A stretch of 64,000 nt of DNA, from NCBI RefSeq assembly GCF_005938675.2, contig NZ_VCCH02000029.1, positions 22,421 through 86,420 of the forward strand. Reading direction: 5' to 3'. Source of the DNA: Mycobacterium sp. KBS0706 (lineage in GTDB: Bacteria > Pseudomonadota > Alphaproteobacteria > DSM-16000 > Inquilinaceae). This document shows, one piece after another, positions 61,447 through 64,000 of this stretch. The notes under the pieces are model-generated. The model was not told the origin of the DNA, ran no database searches, and was given only the letters and a program-made list of their open reading frames with translations. Every line of letters begins with the position of its first letter. Position 1 is the first letter of the stretch. The position numbers and the translations under genes were made by a program.

Positions 61447-61544
61447 AGAACGTATCATGAACGAGAATCGCCGGTTAAGGCAATGAACATTGTGTTTCCG
61501 TCCGGGAGAGCACGGGCTGGCCGGTTTCCAACGAACCGCCAATA

Positions 61545-61565
61545 TGATATGTACCATTGGTATCT
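61545..61565. promoter_or_regulatory. operator-like palindrome before vapB
   Basis: TACCATTGGTA (61552-61562) is an inverted repeat centred on T 61557, with imperfect outer matches. It lies 28 bp before the vapB ATG, in the place where VapB-type antitoxins bind. Confidence 0.55.
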
Positions 61566-61589
61566 ACCCTGATCGGCGACGAGGCCTCC

Positions 61590-61898
61590 ATGGACGACAC
61601 CGCCATCGCCAAGCTGTTCCAGACCGGCCGCAGCCAGGCCGTGCGCCTGCCCAAGGAGTTCCGCTTCCCGGGCAAGGAGGTCCGCGTCAGGCGGCTCGGG
61701 CGCGGCGTGTTGCTGGAGCCGATGGAGCGGAGCGCCGAGGACCTCCAGGCGATCTTCGCCGAACTCGCCCGCTACCGGGACGTGCCCTTCATGGAGGAAG
61801 GCCGGCAGCAGCCGCCGATGCCACCGGCCGGCGACGTGTCTCTCGACGAGGAGCCGGGCGACGACGAAGCGGGCGGCGAGCGATCGGCCGGCGAATGA
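61590..61898 (+). CDS. vapB: VapB-type antitoxin (AbrB/SpoVT family)
   Basis: A 102-residue antitoxin. The N-terminal swapped-hairpin domain is clear: [20 protein letters not shown] at residues 7-26, the VagC/VapB type. The last 40 residues are acidic and Pro-rich and longer than usual, probably the toxin-binding arm. Its stop overlaps the toxin start in ATGA. Confidence 0.9.
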   Translation: MDDTAIAKLFQTGRSQAVRLPKEFRFPGKEVRVRRLGRGVLLEPMERSAEDLQAIFAELARYRDVPFMEEGRQQPPMPPAGDVSLDEEPGDDEAGGERSAGE

Positions 61899-62302
61899 TC
61901 TGCCTCGACACGAATGTCGTCATTGCCTACTGGAACGGCAGGTCGGCTCGATTGGTCGAGCGGTTCGAGCGCGAGATCGGGAAGGCTCCGCTCGCCCTGC
62001 CGGTCGTGACGCTGTTCGAACTGCGCTACGGCATCGCCAAGAGCGCCAGGCGACAGGAGAACACGGATCGGCTGGCGATCTTCCTGCAGCTTCCCATCGA
62101 TGTCCTGACCTTCGAGCCGGAGGACGCCGAGGAGGCCGGCGACATCCGCGCGGTGCTGGAGCGGGCGGGCACGCCGATCGGCCCCTACGATGTCCTGATC
62201 GCGGCCCAGGCGCGCCGACGCGGCGCGGTGCTGGTCACGGCGAGCACCGGGGAGTTCGCGCGGGTGCCGGGGCTGTGGACGGAGGATTGGGCGGCGGGGT
62301 GA
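61895..62302 (+). CDS. vapC: VapC-type PIN-domain toxin RNase
   Basis: A 135-residue PIN nuclease. Acidic residues Asp 5 (Leu-Asp-Thr-Asn), Glu 42 (Phe-Glu-Leu-Arg-Tyr-Gly) and Asp 99 (Gly-Pro-Tyr-Asp) match the active site. The C-terminal motif reads [11 protein letters not shown], where VapC toxins usually have Asn-Asn or Asn-Thr, so the fourth metal contact is altered. Such toxins cut tRNA or rRNA. ATG at 61895, coupled to vapB. Confidence 0.92.
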   Translation: MICLDTNVVIAYWNGRSARLVERFEREIGKAPLALPVVTLFELRYGIAKSARRQENTDRLAIFLQLPIDVLTFEPEDAEEAGDIRAVLERAGTPIGPYDVLIAAQARRRGAVLVTASTGEFARVPGLWTEDWAAG

Positions 62303-62538
62303 GCAGCGGTGGACGATGGCCGTCGATGCCGAAGCCGGCCAGGTAGGAGTTGCGGTGAAAAGCGCATCGGATCGAAGGCCGGAGCTTCCCTCGCTCCAGC
62401 CGGGCGAGGACGCGAAAGCCCGCCAAGGGTGGGTTGTCACCGCAATAACCAAAAGAAGGATGCGTGGACAGCGGAACACCAGGTAAGGTCGATCCATCCG
62501 CCCGATCCCGATAAAGGGATCGTCTCGCTCAGGTCCAA

Positions 62539-63537
62539 ATGCCTCGGTTTTGGTGGGTAAACCACAACCAGACAGCCCGTCAGGAGATCGAAGGGCAGTA
62601 TCTCTGGTCCCCCAAGACGGGGAGCAAAGGCGCGCGCAATGAATTCTACAACAACATGCGCCGCGCCAACCCCGGCGATGTGGTCCTCTCATTTGCTGAT
62701 CAGGCGATCCGGTTTGTCGGTCGGGTTGCCGAATTCGCCTTCACCGCGCCGAAACCCACGGAGTTCGGCAACACAGGCGCCAATTGGAGCCACGAAGGTT
62801 GGCTCTTACCGGTCTTCTGGACACCCCTCACCCCGCCGGTCCACCCGAAGGCGTTGATCGGAACCTTGGGCCCGCTGCTGCCGTCGAAGTACTCGCCGAT
62901 CGATCCCATTTCCGGCTCAGGCTTTCAGCACGTGTACCTCGCAGCCATTTCCGAGGCCGCATTCAAGACGGTAGTCGCCGGCGCCACCTTCAAATACGAC
63001 GCTCTCACGCACGGCGGTGCAAACAGCCTGACCTTCGAGGTGGTCACCGAGCTTCTGGACGATGCCGTTGAGTGCCTCGTCGCGGCCGACCTTCAGCTGG
63101 ATGACACGGTCAGGAAGAGCGTCATTCTCGCCCGCCGCGGCCAGGGGGAGTTTCGCGCGAAGGTTGAGTCCATCGAACGATCGTGCCGCCTGACGGGGAT
63201 CACAAATCCCTCCCTGCTGATTGCCAGCCACATCAAGCCGTGGCGTTTGTGCGGCTCAGCCCAAGAACGCCTCGATGGCATGAACGGGCTCATACTCACG
63301 CCAGATGCCGATCACCTGTTTGACCGCGGGTTCATCAGCTTTGAGGACAACGGAGAGATTCTTGTCTCTCCGCGCGTGGACCCCACGGATTTGCGCCGCC
63401 TTGGTTTTGACCAGTTGGTCTCAGAGCGATTTGGAGTGGCCGAAGCTCCCGCGGTCTGGCGGACCCATGGCTTCGCGGCGCAGCAGAGCAGCTATATGGC
63501 CTATCACCGCTCACAGGTGTTCGTCGGCGCCTCTTAG
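62539..63537 (+). CDS. EVE-HNH type endonuclease (modification-dependent restriction)
   Basis: A 332-residue protein. The first about 130 residues look like an EVE/PUA-like base-reading domain (Phe-Trp-Trp-Val-Asn-His-Asn-Gln-Thr, Tyr-Leu-Trp-Ser-Pro-Lys, Asn-Pro-Gly-Asp-Val-Val-Leu-Ser-Phe). The last 130 hold an HNH domain: Cys-Arg-Leu-Thr-Gly-Ile, Ser-His-Ile-Lys-Pro-Trp, Asn-Gly-Leu-Ile-Leu, and Asp-His-Leu-Phe-Asp-Arg-Gly. EVE-HNH proteins cut DNA carrying modified cytosine and act against phages. There is no methyltransferase partner. Base composition is lower in G+C than the core genes. 236 bp without features separate it from vapC. Confidence 0.83.
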   Translation: MPRFWWVNHNQTARQEIEGQYLWSPKTGSKGARNEFYNNMRRANPGDVVLSFADQAIRFVGRVAEFAFTAPKPTEFGNTGANWSHEGWLLPVFWTPLTPPVHPKALIGTLGPLLPSKYSPIDPISGSGFQHVYLAAISEAAFKTVVAGATFKYDALTHGGANSLTFEVVTELLDDAVECLVAADLQLDDTVRKSVILARRGQGEFRAKVESIERSCRLTGITNPSLLIASHIKPWRLCGSAQERLDGMNGLILTPDADHLFDRGFISFEDNGEILVSPRVDPTDLRRLGFDQLVSERFGVAEAPAVWRTHGFAAQQSSYMAYHRSQVFVGAS

Positions 63538-63748
63538 GGAGCGGAGTACTGGCGCCGATCCTGGGGCGCCAACCGGCGATGTCCGACCACCATTCAGACT
63601 GAGCGTGATAATCGCACGAAAGGAATTCAGCTGAGCAAAATTTATGACAAGATCTCGAAATTGCTGCATATTCCTACCATTGGAAGAGCTTTGATTTTTT
63701 ACACCCATTCTGGGGAATAGAGATTTTTCCTCAAAAAGGAGAAGAGCT
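63538..63748. other. A+T-rich intergenic region before the DarT-like gene
   Basis: About 210 bp. TGGCGCC (63550-63556) pairs with GGCGCCA (63565-63571), which may end the HNH transcript. The rest is A+T-rich and likely holds the promoter of the next gene. A minus-strand frame here has no support. Confidence 0.5.
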
Positions 63749-64000
63749 TTGGAATTACAGAATTTTCTCACAGAGGTTGTGGCAAAATCCACACAAAATC
63801 GCTGTTTTTATCATTTTACAGACACGCGAAATTTGCCGTCGATAAGCGCCCACGGTCTACTTTCGATGCAGGAACTCCGCGCTCGTGGGCTAACAGTCTC
63901 GGCAACCGGCGGCAATTCATGGAGCTTAGATGCCGATTCGCAGTGCGGGATGGATGCGTATGTCCATCTATGCTTTTTTGACTCCCATCCCATGGAATGG
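63749..64000 (+). CDS. DarT/DUF4433-like ADP-ribosyltransferase (N-terminal part, cut by window end)
   Basis: The frame runs off the right edge after 84 codons. It begins at TTG 63749 with a good AAGGAG 7 bp upstream; a GTG at 63779 is the alternative. Residues about 19-28 read Cys-Phe-Tyr-His-Phe-Thr-Asp-Thr-Arg-Asn, the NAD-site start of DUF4433/DarT proteins. Then come Ser-Ala-His-Gly-Leu-Leu-Ser, Gly-Gly-Asn-Ser-Trp-Ser-Leu-Asp-Ala-Asp, and Tyr-Val-His-Leu-Cys-Phe-Phe-Asp-Ser-His-Pro-Met, all family marks. DarT enzymes ADP-ribosylate DNA and act in toxin-antitoxin and phage defence. The catalytic Glu would lie outside the window. Confidence 0.7.
   Translation, partial: MELQNFLTEVVAKSTQNRCFYHFTDTRNLPSISAHGLLSMQELRARGLTVSATGGNSWSLDADSQCGMDAYVHLCFFDSHPMEW

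Noticed and set aside
63511..63993. Short minus-strand frames at the right edge
   Set aside because: They lie antisense to the DarT-like gene and the HNH tail, without ribosome-binding sites or similarity.

Overview
The window comes from a high-GC, Gram-negative alphaproteobacterium, most likely of the order Rhodospirillales (Inquilinus/Azospirillum-like; the genus is a guess). The signs are the gene order cysS-cimA-trmJ, the block glyS-glyQ-S49 peptidase-trmN6-DUF2007-polyprenyl synthase, a LexA-type GTAC-N7-GTTC box in front of recA, a DksA with a reduced zinc finger, and an fdsGBACD formate dehydrogenase operon. Gene density is high, overlaps of the ATGA/GTGA/TGATG type are common, and there are no IS elements, prophage genes or CRISPR arrays. 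One tRNA gene (Pro, CGG) is present.

Layout. 0-10.4 kb: tail of an alpha/beta hydrolase, then a leftward housekeeping block (trmJ, cimA, cysS, a NYN-domain protein, gltX, recA). A 268-bp nested palindromic element, an AraC/GyrI regulator, a lipoprotein and dksA follow. 10.8-20.9 kb: a DUF4424 protein, an ECF sigma/anti-sigma/metal-sensor/EF-hand cluster, ygfZ, a cytochrome c fusion, an M20 peptidase, a GNAT/EamA pair, and a SufR-like regulator overlapping sodB. 21.0-22.7 kb: two lower-GC genes (DUF2272 and an unknown partner) that look acquired. 22.9-29.2 kb: a complete four-carbon sugar-acid pathway (otnC, LacI regulator, MFS carrier, ltnD, otnI, otnK) with two matching LacI-type operators. 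29.2-42.3 kb: type I murB, a VWA protein, a lysophospholipase, ppdK, glyS, glyQ, small proteins, an S49 peptidase, trmN6, a polyprenyl diphosphate synthase, tRNA-Pro and an L-rhamnose mutarotase-like gene.

42.3-50.5 kb: DUF2252 and the NAD-dependent formate dehydrogenase operon fdsGBA-fdhD-fdsD with an upstream LysR gene. The same GATAA-N7-TTATC operator lies in front of both lysR and fdsG. 50.6-61.4 kb: an MFS carrier with a class III cyclase, a non-pyrrolysine MttB homologue, DUF1289, an N-carbamoylputrescine amidase-like gene, two paralogous GcvA-type LysR genes around a small Arg-rich protein, and an omega-aminotransferase divergent from an XRE-cupin regulator. 61.5-64 kb: a small defence-like edge with vapBC, an EVE-HNH type modification-dependent endonuclease, and the first 84 codons of a DarT/DUF4433-like ADP-ribosyltransferase cut off by the window end.

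Several families of intergenic palindromic repeats are scattered through the window. The most striking are the nested three-arm element beside recA and a CCTCTCCC-type repeat that lies inside the coding sequence of the XRE-cupin gene. Coordinates were read by hand; starts chosen over longer alternatives are explained in the entries.
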